Below are positions 22,857 to 32,265 of a DNA stretch of 64,000 nt, piece after piece. Numbering within the stretch: the stretch's first letter is position 1; each line of letters begins with the position of its first letter. A program made the translations under genes and the position numbers. The DNA comes from Streptomyces sp. NBC_00539 (GTDB taxonomy: Bacteria; Actinomycetota; Actinomycetes; Streptomycetales; Streptomycetaceae): positions 6,281,501-6,345,500 of the forward strand of contig NZ_CP107811.1 in NCBI RefSeq assembly GCF_036346105.1, read 5' to 3'. The notes beneath the pieces are model-generated. The model did not search any database. It saw only the letters and a program-made list of their open reading frames with translations, and was not told the origin of the DNA.

Positions 22857-22923
22857 TGTTACAACGGAAGCACGTTGAAGCGCATTGGCAGTTCCTGCCT
22901 GAACCGACTGGAGGTGTTTCGCG

Positions 22924-23361
22924 ATGTTGATGCGCACCGACCCGTTCCGCGAGCTCGACCGGCTCACCCAGCAGCTGATGGGCACGACCGGCACCTGGTC
23001 GAAGCCGTCCGTGATGCCGATGGACGCCTACCGCGAGGGCGAGGAGTACGTGATCGCCTTCGACGTCCCGGGTGTCGCCGCGGACGCGTTCGACATCGAC
23101 GTCGAGCGGAACATGCTGACCGTCAAGGCCGAGCGCCGGCCGACGGTGAGGGGCGAGGACGTGCAGATGGAACTCTCCGAGCGTCCCCTCGGCGTGTTCT
23201 CCCGGCAGGTCATGCTCGCCGACACCCTGGACACCGAGAACATCAAGGCCGACTACGACGCGGGTGTCCTGACCCTGCGCATCCCGATCGCCGAGCGCGC
23301 CAAGCCGCGCAAGATCACCATCAGTGCCGCCGACGGCGGCCGCAAGGAGATCTCCGGCTGA
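22924..23361 (+). CDS. hsp18: Hsp20/alpha-crystallin small heat-shock protein (HSP18)
   Basis: 145 residues, small ATP-independent chaperone that holds unfolded proteins as oligomers. The alpha-crystallin domain spans about residues 32-130: MDAYREGEEYVIAFDVPGV, the FSRQVMLADTLDTENIKADYDAGVLTLRIP segment and a C-terminal IxI-like motif (ITI) for oligomer assembly. CTGGAGGTG is the ribosome site. Likely heat-induced via the two operators upstream. Confidence 0.95.
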   Translation: MLMRTDPFRELDRLTQQLMGTTGTWSKPSVMPMDAYREGEEYVIAFDVPGVAADAFDIDVERNMLTVKAERRPTVRGEDVQMELSERPLGVFSRQVMLADTLDTENIKADYDAGVLTLRIPIAERAKPRKITISAADGGRKEISG

Positions 23362-23514
23362 GTGGCCCCTCGGCCACCCGGGCGGCGGAGGACGGGCCGC
23401 TCACTCCCCCCGGCAGTCCCGTCCTCCGCGCCACCCCGAGCTGTTCCCTGGCGGCGCCCGTCGCCCGCGGGCGCGCGTACCGTCCCCGCCGGCACACCGA
23501 GGAGGACAGGTCCC

Positions 23515-23910
23515 ATGGCCTTGCGTTGGGAGGCGTTCCTCGACCAGGTCCAGGAACGCGGCGAATACGACACCCCTGAGGAAGCCGACCGTGCGGCCCG
23601 GGTCGTCCTGGCCCTGCTCGGCGCCCACATCGTCGGCTCCGAGCGGGCCGAACTGGCGGCCCGTCTGCCCGAGACGTACTCCCTGATCCTCCTCAACCCG
23701 CTCCAGGCGATGGAGCCGCTCTCGCCGGAGCGCTTCGTCCGCGCCACGGCGGCGTGGATCGAGGGGGCCTCGCAGGCGACGGCGGCCTGGGACGTCGGCG
23801 CCGTGCTCAGCGTCGCCGCCGACGCGGCCGGCCGGGACCTCATCCGTCGGATCCTGCTCCAGCTGCCACCCGGCTACGACCTCCTCTTCGGGCACCCACA
23901 GGCCGCCTGA
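23515..23910 (+). CDS. DUF2267 domain protein
   Basis: 131-residue helical protein of the DUF2267 family: FLDQVQERGEYDTPEEADRAARVVLALLG, then LAARLPETYSLILLNPLQ. GAGGAGGACAG precedes the ATG. A related gene follows at 23981. DUF2267 genes are often beside hsp18 or ion-stress genes; function unknown. Confidence 0.85.
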   Translation: MALRWEAFLDQVQERGEYDTPEEADRAARVVLALLGAHIVGSERAELAARLPETYSLILLNPLQAMEPLSPERFVRATAAWIEGASQATAAWDVGAVLSVAADAAGRDLIRRILLQLPPGYDLLFGHPQAA

Positions 23911-23980
23911 ACGTCCGCCTGAAAGTCCGCTTGAACGTCAACCACCCCCGACCCGTCGATCAGAAAGGCGCACAGCATCC

Positions 23981-24433
23981 ATGTTCCACCGGCCTGAACA
24001 GCTCCAGCAGGCGCCGGAGATGACCTACGACCAGATGGTGGAGAAGGTGCGTTACGAAGGCGCGTACCCCACCCGGGAGCGGGCCGAGGACGCCGTCCGC
24101 CGCGTCATGTCGGCACTCGGCCGCCAGATCACGGGCGACGAACGCGTGGGCCTGGCCGCCCGCCTGCCCGTCGAAGCCGCCCTCGCCTTCACCGCCCAGG
24201 TTCCCGATCCGCGGCCGCTCACCGGATGGGCGTTCGTCAAGGAGCTCGCGAGCCAGGCCGGCGGTACTCCCGCCACCGCCCGCTGGGAAGCCGGCGCGGT
24301 CCTCACCGTCGTCGCCGCCCTCGCCGGGCCCGACCTCCTCGCCCGTGTCCTGTCCGGCCTGCCCGACGGCTGGGCGCTCCTCTTCGGCCAGGCCCAGCTG
24401 CTCACCCCGCAGCCCGCCCGCAGCGCGGCCTGA
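23981..24433 (+). CDS. DUF2267 domain protein
   Basis: 150-residue paralogue of the preceding gene: MVEKVRYEGAYPTRERAEDAVRRVMSALGRQITGDE and LAARLPVEAALAFTAQ. The pair is separated by 70 bp and is probably cotranscribed from the hsp18 promoter region. Function unknown. Confidence 0.85.
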   Translation: MFHRPEQLQQAPEMTYDQMVEKVRYEGAYPTRERAEDAVRRVMSALGRQITGDERVGLAARLPVEAALAFTAQVPDPRPLTGWAFVKELASQAGGTPATARWEAGAVLTVVAALAGPDLLARVLSGLPDGWALLFGQAQLLTPQPARSAA

Positions 24434-25634
24434 CACCGGCGGCGACGACCGGAAATCCGGGGGCGGCCGCTGCCGCCCCCGTCCGCTGCTCCGCGACGAT
24501 CGGGGGGTGCCCGTCGGGCCAACCTCCGTGACCGTCCTGACCGTCCTGACCGTCCTGACCGTCCCCCTCTGGGATCACGCCGGACGCACGTGGGCGAGGA
24601 GGCGGAGCGGCCCGGACCGTCATCGGCTTCCCGGCCGCCGTCCGCGGCCCTCCCCGACGCTCCGCGATGACGACGGGCTCTTGTGCGCCGGCGCCCTGGG
24701 CCGTCTCATCCGGATCGCGCCTGACCCGCGCCGCCCGGCACCGCACCCCGCAGCGTTGTCGGGGCGCCGTGCTGCCGGGCGCGGGTCGTTCGGCCCCGTC
24801 TTCGCCCTTTCCCCGCTGCTCATGCGGCTTTCCGGCCGGGCCGCCCCTGGGTGCTGTTGATGCCGGGGGTCTTCGCGGCGGCCGCCCGGAGGGGCGCGCG
24901 GCGCCGTCGCCTACGCGGTCTTCCGCCGCTTCTTCGCCGCGGACCTGGACGCGCCCGGCGGAGCCGGCCCGAGACGGCCGAGCAGTCCGGCTCCCCTGGT
25001 TCGCACGGGTGACCGTCACCTCCGTCCTCGTCGGCTCCGCCGGTGGGCATCGAACCGGCCCGGGCTGATGCGGCCGGCCCCGAGGAGGGCCGCCCGACGG
25101 GTCGCCCGCTCGCCGGACCACGCCTGGCCGCGCTCCGCGGCCCCGTCCTTCCCGGCCTTCGTGCGCATGCCCGCGTCGGGGTCCACGCAGTGGTCGGGCC
25201 ACGGGTTCGGCGATGCCCCGGGCTGCGCCCTGCCCGGCGGTACGGGGGGCCGCCCGACTGCTCGGCTCCGCCGCGCTCGCCGCGCTGCGGGCTCCGCCGC
25301 GCTGCCGGGCCGACCTGCCCAGAAGCTGCCGGCCGTCCTGGCTCTCGTTCCGTCGGCCGAGCCCGCCGGGGCCCGGCGCGGTGCCGGCCGTACTCGTCGG
25401 GTGAACATCCGCCCCGTCCTCACCTGCGCCGGGGTCGCCGGCCACCTTGCAGTGGCGGTGGATCGCCGACGGACACGACTTCGGAACGTCCTGCGCCGGG
25501 TCACAACTGCCGCTCTTTGCCCTGGCGTTACCGAGCACACTCACCCGTTGTGTTTACCGCCGTGATTTTCGGTTACAGGATGTAGTGACAGACAGGCAGT
25601 GAAAGACCGTCAGTACCCGACGGAAGGCAGGAAC
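24434..25634. other. About 1.2 kb without a supported gene
   Basis: Open frames on both strands here are Arg/Pro/Ala-rich, without recognisable motifs, and none has a convincing ribosome site plus conserved content. Fragments such as AYAVFRRFFAADLDAP (about 24912-24960) look like a decayed gene, since neighbouring frames carry pieces of sensible composition separated by frame changes. A short tandem repeat is at 24529-24564. The end carries the promoter of the small membrane gene at 25635. Confidence 0.5.
24529..24564. repeat. 9-bp tandem repeat, four copies of TGACCGTCC
   Basis: Exact copies at 24529, 24538, 24547 and 24556. In the gene-poor stretch after the DUF2267 pair. A likely slippage-prone simple repeat. 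Confidence 0.9.
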
Positions 25635-25814
25635 ATGAACCTCGTTGCCGGGCTCATCCTCGTCGCGGTCCTCGCCCTCATCGCCCTCCTGGTCGTGGCC
25701 CCTTCGGCCCCCTCGCGGCGCAACCCCTTTCCGGACCGCCGACGTTCCGGCGCCCACCGGCTGAAGACCGTTCCCCAGCAGCGCGGCGCGGGCCGCTTCC
25801 ACACCCCGCAGTGA
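25635..25814 (+). CDS. Small single-pass membrane protein (59 aa)
   Basis: Starts MNLVAGLILVAVLALIALLV, an N-terminal membrane helix (about residues 3-23), followed by a basic, Arg/Pro-rich cytoplasmic tail (RRNPFPDRRRSGAHRLKTV). GGCAGGA precedes ATG 25635; an upstream in-frame ATG at 25599 lacks a ribosome site. Ended by a strong terminator. Function unknown. Confidence 0.65.
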   Translation: MNLVAGLILVAVLALIALLVVAPSAPSRRNPFPDRRRSGAHRLKTVPQQRGAGRFHTPQ

Positions 25815-25832
25815 CCCGCACCGGGGCACCTT

Positions 25833-25868
25833 ACTCCCCCAACCCCCTCGTGGGGGAGGGGGAGTTTT
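25833..25868 (+). terminator. Intrinsic terminator with T-tract
   Basis: Stem ACTCCCCC-AA-CCCCC pairs with GGGGG-A-GGGGG-AGT around a TCGT loop and is followed by TTTT. This is the clearest factor-independent terminator in the window. Confidence 0.9.
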
Positions 25869-25940
25869 CATAACCGGACGGCGTTCCAAGCGTCTCGTCC
25901 CACTCCCTTGACGCGATCGAAGAGCCCTCACATACTGGCG

Positions 25941-25956
25941 GCCAAATCGATTTGGC
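25941..25956. promoter_or_regulatory. Perfect 16-bp palindrome, candidate LacI-family operator
   Basis: GCCAAATCGATTTGGC, centred on CG as LacI/GalR operators are, 72 bp upstream of the permease start. The LacI-family gene at the end of this locus is the obvious candidate regulator. The 10-bp core AAATCGATTT recurs at 32266-32275. Confidence 0.6.
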
Positions 25957-26027
25957 TCCGTCATCACGACCCCCGTCCCGGGTCGTGGGACCAGCCATAT
26001 CCGGAACGAGCCGAACGGAGCTCGAAC

Positions 26028-27479
26028 GTGCCCGGTTTCCGCATCGCGAACCGCCGTCCCGTACCACCGCAACCTCACTCCGACACCCAGCCGGACCCGG
26101 CGTCCCGGCTGCACACGCAGCCCCACCACGACGAGGCGCTCCCGGACGACCAGCCCCACCCCGTGGACCAGACCCGCCCGACGGGCAGGATCCTGCTCTT
26201 CGGCATCCAGCACGTCCTGGTGATGGCCGCGACCCCCATCTCGGCGATCTTCCTGATGAGCGCGACGCTCGGGCTCGACTCCCGCCTGACGGTCAAACTG
26301 CTCTCCGCCGCCTTCGTCCTGTCGGGTATCGGCTCGCTCATCCAGTCCCTCGGCCCCTGGAAGATCGGGCCCCGGCTGCCGTTCGTCATGCTCCCCGGCG
26401 GCGCGCCGCTCATCCTGTTCCTCGCCATCGCCCAACAGCACGGCCTGCGCACCGCCACCGGCGCCGTGATCCTCACGGCCGCCTTCTACTTCGTGGTGCT
26501 GCCGGTCTTCTCCCGGCTCCTCGCCTTCTTCCCCACGCTCGTCATCGGAACGATGATCGTCATCGTCGGGGTGAACCTGGTGAAGGTCGGCGCGGTCCTG
26601 GTCACGGGCCGGCCCGGTGAGCCGGGCTTCGCCGATCCCACCCACCTCCTGCTTGGCCTGGCCACCATCGGCTTCACCGTCGCCTTCTACCGGCTCTTCA
26701 CCGGCGTCCTGCGCCAGCTCGCCGTCATGCTCGGCCTGATCGCCGGCACCGTCCTCGCACTGGCCCTCGGAGCCGCCGACTTCGGGCCGGCCCTCCACGG
26801 CCCCCTGCTGGGCGCTCCCGAGCTGCTGCCGTTCGGCTCCCCGCAGTTCAACCTGGTCGCCGCGCTCCCGCTGATGCTCTACAGCCTCGCCTCGATGGCG
26901 GAGGCCACCGGCCAGACCGTCATCAACGCGGAGGCGGTCGGCAAGGCCATCGACCGCCGCACCGACGTACCCAAGACCATCCGCGGCGACGCGGCCGTCT
27001 CCTTCCTCGGCGGGTTCTTCGGGCTTCCGCTGATGGTGACGAGCGGCGAGAACATCGGCATCGTCCGCGTCACCGGCGTCCGGAGCCGCTTCGTCACCGC
27101 CGCCGCCGGCGTGGTGCTCATCTGCATCGGGTTCCTCGCTCCCGTGACGCGAGCGATCAGCGTGGTCCCCGCGGCGGTCGTCGGCGGTACGGCCATGGTC
27201 GTCTTCGCCGTGATCACGGTCCTCGGCATCCAGATGCTCGGCCGCGCCGCACTCGACCGGCACACCAACACCTTCATCTGCGCCGTGTCCCTCGCCCTCG
27301 GGCTGCTGCCCATCCTGGTCCCGGGCGTGTACGGGAGCCTGCCGTCGGGCCCGCGGATCCTCCTCGAAAGCGGCGTGGCCGTCGGGGCGTTCACCGCCGC
27401 CCTCCTCAACGTCCTCTTCCACCACCCGCGGCTGCGCCGCTCCCCGGCCGGGGTCCCCGAGCCCGCCCCACGCACCTGA
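26028..27479 (+). CDS. NCS2/NAT family nucleobase permease
   Basis: 483-residue membrane transporter, about 12-14 helices after a hydrophilic 50-residue N-terminus rich in His/Pro/Asp. The NAT signature [QEP]-N-x-G-x4-T-[RKG] is present as ENIGIVRVTG, and a QTVINAEAVGKA stretch lies in the helix-8 region. These proteins import xanthine, uric acid, uracil or adenine with protons. GTG 26028 follows CGGAG. It heads an operon with an amidohydrolase, which suggests import and deamination of a purine or pyrimidine-like compound. Confidence 0.88.
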   Translation: MPGFRIANRRPVPPQPHSDTQPDPASRLHTQPHHDEALPDDQPHPVDQTRPTGRILLFGIQHVLVMAATPISAIFLMSATLGLDSRLTVKLLSAAFVLSGIGSLIQSLGPWKIGPRLPFVMLPGGAPLILFLAIAQQHGLRTATGAVILTAAFYFVVLPVFSRLLAFFPTLVIGTMIVIVGVNLVKVGAVLVTGRPGEPGFADPTHLLLGLATIGFTVAFYRLFTGVLRQLAVMLGLIAGTVLALALGAADFGPALHGPLLGAPELLPFGSPQFNLVAALPLMLYSLASMAEATGQTVINAEAVGKAIDRRTDVPKTIRGDAAVSFLGGFFGLPLMVTSGENIGIVRVTGVRSRFVTAAAGVVLICIGFLAPVTRAISVVPAAVVGGTAMVVFAVITVLGIQMLGRAALDRHTNTFICAVSLALGLLPILVPGVYGSLPSGPRILLESGVAVGAFTAALLNVLFHHPRLRRSPAGVPEPAPRT

Positions 27480-27503
27480 ACCGCGCCCACCGGAAAGAGA
27501 ACC

Positions 27504-28910
27504 ATGAACGACGTGTCCCCCGACCACCTCACCGGCACCGGCCCCCGGCTGCTCGTGCCCGACGTGGTCTTCACCCCCGACGGGCCGCTCGAATCGCATG
27601 CGGTCGTCGTGGCCGACGGATCTTTCGGCGCCATCGGCCCCGCCCGCGAACTGGAGCGTCTGCACCCGCGGTTGACACCGGTGCGGCTGCCGGGCCACGC
27701 GCTGGTGCCCGGCTTCGTCGACAGCCACCACCACCTCACCCAGAGCTTCGGCGCGGCGCTCGCGTTCGGCGAACCCTCCGAGATATTCCGCCGGGTGTGG
27801 GCGCCCCTGGAGGGCGCGCTGGACGAGGAGTCCGCGTACGTGGCGGCGAAGCTGGCCGCGCTGGAGTCCCTGCGCGGTGGTTTCACCACCGTCGCGGACG
27901 CGGGCACCCGCGCTGCCGTCGAGGCCGATGTCGTCGCCACCGCCGCGCGCGACGCAGGGATCCGCTGCGTACTGGGACTGCTGTGCAACGACGCCCCGGG
28001 CGGGGACTCCGCGGACGTCATGGCCCGGGCGCACAAGCACCTGGCCCGCTACGACACCGACGACCTGATCCACCCGTCCCTCGCCGTCTCCATCCCCGAG
28101 GCCGCGACCGCCCGCACCCTGAGGGAGAGCGCCCGCCTCGCCGCCGAAGCGGGAGCCGTCGTACAGATCCACGTCAACGAGCACCTCGTCGCCGTCGAAC
28201 GCTCCCTCGTCCGGCACGGCATGCGCCCCCTGGAGCACCTGCACCACGTGGGCGCCCTCGGGCCGCAGTTGGTGGCCGCCCACGCCACGCTGCTCACCCC
28301 GGCGGAACTCACCCTCCTCGCCGACAGCGGCGCGGCCGTCAGCTACAACCCCGTCGCCAGTGCCTGGAAGGGCAACGCCGTCGCCGCCGCGGCGCTCATG
28401 GCCGAGCGCGGCATCCGTTTCGGGCTCGGCACCGACGGCACCCGCGGCGACGCCTTCCGGCTCGCCGACGCCGCGGAGTCCGCCCAGCGCCTCGCCTACG
28501 GACTCGCCTCCGGCGACTCCTCCTGCGGAGCGGGCTGGACCTGGCTGGAGCACGGCGCCCGCGGCGGCGCCGACGCGCTCGGTCTCGGCTCCTTCACCGG
28601 AACCGTCACCGAGGGGGCCGCCGCAGATTTCCTGCTCGTCGACACGGCGACCCCGGAGATGCGGCTGACCTGGGACCTGCCGTGGGAGCTGGTGCGGCGC
28701 GGCAACCGGGACCAGATCAGCGCCGTGTTCGTCGGCGGCCGGCTACGGCTGTGGCAGGGCTGGCCCACCGACTGGGACGGTCCGGCGCTGGTGCGGCAGG
28801 CGGCCGAGCTCTCCCGTTCCGTGCTGGGGCGCGCCGCCGTCACCCGGGTCCACCCCACCTCCACGGCCGCGCGCGCCGACCGCCACCGCGGACGGAGCGT
28901 GGCCCGGTGA
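27504..28910 (+). CDS. Amidohydrolase (ATZ/TRZ/guanine deaminase-like)
   Basis: 468-residue metal-dependent amidohydrolase. The metal-site motifs are VDSHHHLT, the active-site IHVNEH strand, a His in VAAHATLLTP and the Asp in GLGTDGTRGD. This motif set fits the guanine deaminase/8-oxoguanine deaminase/chlorohydrolase branch, which deaminates N-heterocycles. First HxH reads HHH. Ribosome site GGAAAGAGAACC. Next to an NCS2 permease. Substrate unknown. Confidence 0.87.
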   Translation: MNDVSPDHLTGTGPRLLVPDVVFTPDGPLESHAVVVADGSFGAIGPARELERLHPRLTPVRLPGHALVPGFVDSHHHLTQSFGAALAFGEPSEIFRRVWAPLEGALDEESAYVAAKLAALESLRGGFTTVADAGTRAAVEADVVATAARDAGIRCVLGLLCNDAPGGDSADVMARAHKHLARYDTDDLIHPSLAVSIPEAATARTLRESARLAAEAGAVVQIHVNEHLVAVERSLVRHGMRPLEHLHHVGALGPQLVAAHATLLTPAELTLLADSGAAVSYNPVASAWKGNAVAAAALMAERGIRFGLGTDGTRGDAFRLADAAESAQRLAYGLASGDSSCGAGWTWLEHGARGGADALGLGSFTGTVTEGAAADFLLVDTATPEMRLTWDLPWELVRRGNRDQISAVFVGGRLRLWQGWPTDWDGPALVRQAAELSRSVLGRAAVTRVHPTSTAARADRHRGRSVAR

Positions 28911-29614
28911 CCTCGCAGACCTTCGCCCTGCTCGCGGTGACGGTCACGCTGGCCGCCTTCGTGCAGGGGACCAGCGGGCTCGGGTTCGCGCTGATCGTCG
29001 CCCCGGTGGCGGGCCTGCTGGATCCGGCGCTGCTGCCCGTGTTCGTCCTCGCGTCGATGATCCCGCTCAACGCGTACGTGGCCTGGCGCGAGCGGGGCAG
29101 CCTGGACCTGCGCGGCGCCGGCTGGATCACCGGGGCGCGGCTCGCCGCCACCCCCCTCGGCCTCGCCCTCCTGTGGGCCATCCCCGACGGCCGGCTCGGG
29201 CTGTTCGTCGGGGCGGCCACGGTCCTGGCGGCGCTGGTCAGCCTGGCCGCACCTGCCTTCACCCCCGGCCGGGGCGCGTACCTGGGGGCGGGCCTGGTCA
29301 CGGGCCTCACGGAAACCGCGACGGGTGTGGGCGGCCCGCCGCTCGCGCTGGTCTACCAGCACCGGCCGCCCGCGGAGCTGCGGGCCACGATCGCGGTGTG
29401 CTTCCTGGTCGGCGAAGTGGCCTCCCTCGCCCTGCTGTTCGCGACCGGCGAGGGCGAACCGGGCCAACTGGCCCCGGCGTTGCTGCTGCTGCCCGCACTC
29501 GCGGTGGGGGCCTGGCTCAGCCGCCTGGTGCACCACCGCCTGGACGCCCGCCGGATGCGCCTGTTCGTCCTCGGCTTCGCCCTGGTGTCCGGGGTGGTGC
29601 TCATGCTGGGCTAG
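28907..29614 (+). CDS. TauE/SafE family membrane exporter
   Basis: 235-residue membrane protein, about seven helices. N-terminal FVQGTSGLGFALIVAPVAGLLDP and the mirrored TATGVGGPPLALVYQHR form the paired repeats of the TauE/SafE (DUF81) family, which export sulfite or sulfonates/organic anions. Start GTG 28907 overlaps the amidohydrolase stop (GTGA). Its stop codon shares CTAG with the convergent LacI gene. Confidence 0.87.
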   Translation: MTSQTFALLAVTVTLAAFVQGTSGLGFALIVAPVAGLLDPALLPVFVLASMIPLNAYVAWRERGSLDLRGAGWITGARLAATPLGLALLWAIPDGRLGLFVGAATVLAALVSLAAPAFTPGRGAYLGAGLVTGLTETATGVGGPPLALVYQHRPPAELRATIAVCFLVGEVASLALLFATGEGEPGQLAPALLLLPALAVGAWLSRLVHHRLDARRMRLFVLGFALVSGVVLMLG

Positions 29615-30651
29615 GACGCGGGGCCGCCGCGCAGGGACGACGCGCGGGCGATCAGGCGGGGCTCGGGCGCCGTGGCGACGGGCGGGGTGTCCTGCCCGCG
29701 CAGCCGGCCGAGCAGCAGTTCCACGGCCTCGGAAGCGGCGTGGTCCAGGTGCAGGTCGACCGCCGTGAGCGGGGGCTCGCAGGTCCGGGCCCGCAGTCCG
29801 TCGTAGCGGGTGACGACCGCGACGTCCTGCGGGATCCGCCGGCCGCTGTCCAGGATCGCCCGGACCGCTCCGACGGCGAAGGTGTCCACCAGGGCGCAGA
29901 CGGCGTCGATGCGGGGGTGGGCGGCGAGCAGCGCCGCGCAGGCGTCGTACCCGGCCTGTTCACCCCCCTCCTCGGGGGCGGCCGCCACCATCGGGTCCCA
30001 GCCGTGCCGCGCCGCCGCCCGCTCGTACACGGTCCGGGCGTCGACCCCGGAGTGCCGCGCGCCGTCACCGACGATCAGCGCGGGCCGGACCGCGCCCTGC
30101 TCCCGCAGGTGTCCGAGCAGCAGTTCGGCGACCGGAGCCCCGCGCAGGTCGACGTACGGGGCGGCGTCGGCGGGGGAGACCGGCCGTCCGAGCGCCACGT
30201 AGGGCAGCCCCCGCTCGCGCAGCTGCGCCACCGCGACGTCGTCGGTGTCCGGCTCCACGACGATGGCCCCGTCGATGTCCACCGAGTACAGGGGGGACCC
30301 CGTACGGACCGGCGGGACGAGCACGAGTGCGTAGCCGTGCACGAGCGCGCGTTCCGCCGCGGCGGCGGCGACCTCCATGTAGAAGCCGAGCCGTGACGGT
30401 CCGCCCGCCACGGCGAACGGCATCGACGACGCCAGGGCGATGGCCTTGGCCTCCCCCCGGCGCAGCCGCTGCGCCCGCAGGTTCGGCCGGTAGCCGAGCT
30501 CGGCGGCGATCGCCTTGATGCGCTCCCGGGTGCGGGGGTCGACCTTGCCGATCCCGTTCAGGGCGTGGGAGACGGTCGTCGGTGACACCGACGCGGCCCG
30601 GGCCACGTCGGCGATCGTCGGCGGCCGGGCACCGGTACCGGAAGGGGACAT
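29611..30651 (-). CDS. LacI-family transcriptional regulator
   Basis: 346 residues. The LacI helix-turn-helix is at residues 12-32 (TIADVARAASVSPTTVSHALNG) with the hinge LGYRPNLRAQRLRRG, followed by a periplasmic-binding-protein-like effector domain. Convergent with and overlapping the TauE gene by the shared CTAG. Probably controls the permease-amidohydrolase-exporter operon through the palindrome at 25941, which would make the effector a purine-like compound. Confidence 0.92.
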   Translation of the reverse strand: MSPSGTGARPPTIADVARAASVSPTTVSHALNGIGKVDPRTRERIKAIAAELGYRPNLRAQRLRRGEAKAIALASSMPFAVAGGPSRLGFYMEVAAAAAERALVHGYALVLVPPVRTGSPLYSVDIDGAIVVEPDTDDVAVAQLRERGLPYVALGRPVSPADAAPYVDLRGAPVAELLLGHLREQGAVRPALIVGDGARHSGVDARTVYERAAARHGWDPMVAAAPEEGGEQAGYDACAALLAAHPRIDAVCALVDTFAVGAVRAILDSGRRIPQDVAVVTRYDGLRARTCEPPLTAVDLHLDHAASEAVELLLGRLRGQDTPPVATAPEPRLIARASSLRGGPAS

Positions 30652-30736
30652 CTGGGGTAACGCTCCTCGCGCCGCGCTGGGGTGACCTCCGCATCTTCCC
30701 CGACCGGCGGCGCCGCCGGAAGACGCGCCCGTGTGT

Positions 30737-31942
30737 TCAGGCGCGCGCGAGGACCGCGACGGCGTTGTGGCCGCCGAAACCGAAGGAGTTGCTCACCGCG
30801 ATCTCACCGGCCTGCCCGCGTGGTGAGCCCGCCACGACGTCGATCTCCATCCCGGCGCCGGGCTCGCTCAGCCCGGCCGTCGGCGGAACCGTGTCCTCGG
30901 CCAGCGCCAGGACGGTCAGCGCCGCCTCGATGGCTCCCGCCGCGCCCAGCGTGTGCCCCAGGGCCCCCTTGGCCGAGGTGACCGGCGGCCGGTGCGGGAA
31001 CACGCGCCGCAGGACACCGGCTTCGATGGCGTCGTTCTGCCGTGTGGCGGTGCCGTGGGCGTTGACGTGGCCGACGTCCCCCGGCGCCACGCCGGCGTCG
31101 GCGAGCGCGGCGCGGACGGCCTGCTCCGCGCCCCGCCCCTCGGGGTGCGGGGCCACCAGGTGGTGCGCGTCGGTGGAGGCCGCGTACCCGATGAGCCGCG
31201 CCAGTGGCCGTGCCGCCCGGGCCGCCGCGTGTGCGGGCCGCTCCAGTACCAGGGCGCCGGCGCCCTCCGCGATGACGAAGCCGTCGCGGGTGGTGTCGAA
31301 GGGCCGCGAGCCCGTGCCCGACAGGGCGCCCATCTGGGTGAAGCCGGCCACCATCAGCCGGGTGATGGCCGACTCCGCGCCGCACACGAGGGCGATGTCG
31401 CACTGCCCGGTCGCCATCAGGTCCCGGGCGAGGCCGAGTGCGGTGGTGCCCGAGGCGCAGGCCGTGGAGGTGGAGAGGGCGGGACCGGTCGTCCCGAAGC
31501 GCAGCGCGATGTTGGCGCACGCCATGTTGATCAGATAGCCGGTGAGGAAGTAGGGCGAGACGAACTCCGGCCCCCGGTCGGCCAGCCGGGCCAGCGCCTG
31601 TTCCTGGGTCAGAAGGCCGCCCATGCCACCGCCCGTGACGACGGCGACCCGGCCGGCGTCCCACTGCTCCGGGTCGAGTCCGGCCTGGTCGAGCGCCTGG
31701 GCGACCGCCGCCAGGGCGAGGCGGTCGACCCGGTCCAGGCGCCCCGAGCCGCGACGGCGCAGGACGGGGTGGTCCAGTTCCGGCACGCGGCAGCTGAGGG
31801 AGACCGGCAGACCGGCCAGCGCGGGGTCGGGTGCGCAGGTGCGGCGGCCGTCGAGGACCGCCGACCAGGTGGTCTCCAGGTCACAGCCGCCCGGCGTGAC
31901 CAGGCCGATCCCGGTGACGACGGCCGGGGGGCGTCGGTTCAA
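30737..31942 (-). CDS. Beta-ketoacyl-ACP synthase, FabF/KAS II type
   Basis: 401-residue ketosynthase. Active-site Cys162 in STACASGTTALG; His in NAHGTATRQNDAIE; second His in GHTLGAAGAIE; C-terminal NSFGFGGHNAV. It condenses malonyl-ACP with an acyl-enzyme. Its start overlaps the stop of an ACP gene (ATGA), so enzyme and carrier are made together. It is more divergent than the housekeeping FabF; together with the genes to 37.2 kb it suggests a secondary lipid or polyketide. Confidence 0.93.
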   Translation of the reverse strand: MNRRPPAVVTGIGLVTPGGCDLETTWSAVLDGRRTCAPDPALAGLPVSLSCRVPELDHPVLRRRGSGRLDRVDRLALAAVAQALDQAGLDPEQWDAGRVAVVTGGGMGGLLTQEQALARLADRGPEFVSPYFLTGYLINMACANIALRFGTTGPALSTSTACASGTTALGLARDLMATGQCDIALVCGAESAITRLMVAGFTQMGALSGTGSRPFDTTRDGFVIAEGAGALVLERPAHAAARAARPLARLIGYAASTDAHHLVAPHPEGRGAEQAVRAALADAGVAPGDVGHVNAHGTATRQNDAIEAGVLRRVFPHRPPVTSAKGALGHTLGAAGAIEAALTVLALAEDTVPPTAGLSEPGAGMEIDVVAGSPRGQAGEIAVSNSFGFGGHNAVAVLARA

Positions 31943-32202
31943 CGGCCCGTGCAGCGCGCACCGACGGCTTCGGCGAACCCCGCGAGCGTCGTCCCGCGCA
32001 GTTCTTCCTCCTCGACCTTGACGCCCAGCATCTCGTGCACGGCGATGGCCATCTCGACCACCATGAGCGAGTCGGCCAGCAGTTCGCGCATCGGCGCGTC
32101 CGCCCGTACCTCGTCGGCGGGGACCTCGAACTTCTCGATGAGCAGTTCACTGATCGCGTGGAGGACGGATTCCTGCGCGGAAATGGTCACGGCATCTCTC
32201 AT
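31939..32202 (-). CDS. Acyl carrier protein
   Basis: 87-residue ACP. The phosphopantetheine Ser lies in LLADSLMVVEMAIAVHEML; helix 1 is SVLHAISELLIEKFEVP. No strong ribosome site before ATG 32202; GTG 32190, which has GAGAG before it, is an alternative start giving a more typical ACP length. Partner of the overlapping ketosynthase. Confidence 0.87.
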   Translation of the reverse strand: MRDAVTISAQESVLHAISELLIEKFEVPADEVRADAPMRELLADSLMVVEMAIAVHEMLGVKVEEEELRGTTLAGFAEAVGARCTGR

Positions 32203-32265
32203 TTGCGGTTTCGCGGCCCTTTGCAGCATGGTGGCGCAAACGGCCGGCGGTCGAAGGCGAACGGA

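Noticed and set aside
24402-25544. 380-residue leftward open frame across the gene-poor stretch
   Set aside because: Arg/Pro/Gly-rich, no motif, and overlaps the tail of the DUF2267 gene. Looks like a non-coding GC-rich artefact.
25554-28553. 999-residue leftward open frame over the permease and amidohydrolase
   Set aside because: Gly/Asp/Glu-rich antisense frame of well-supported genes.
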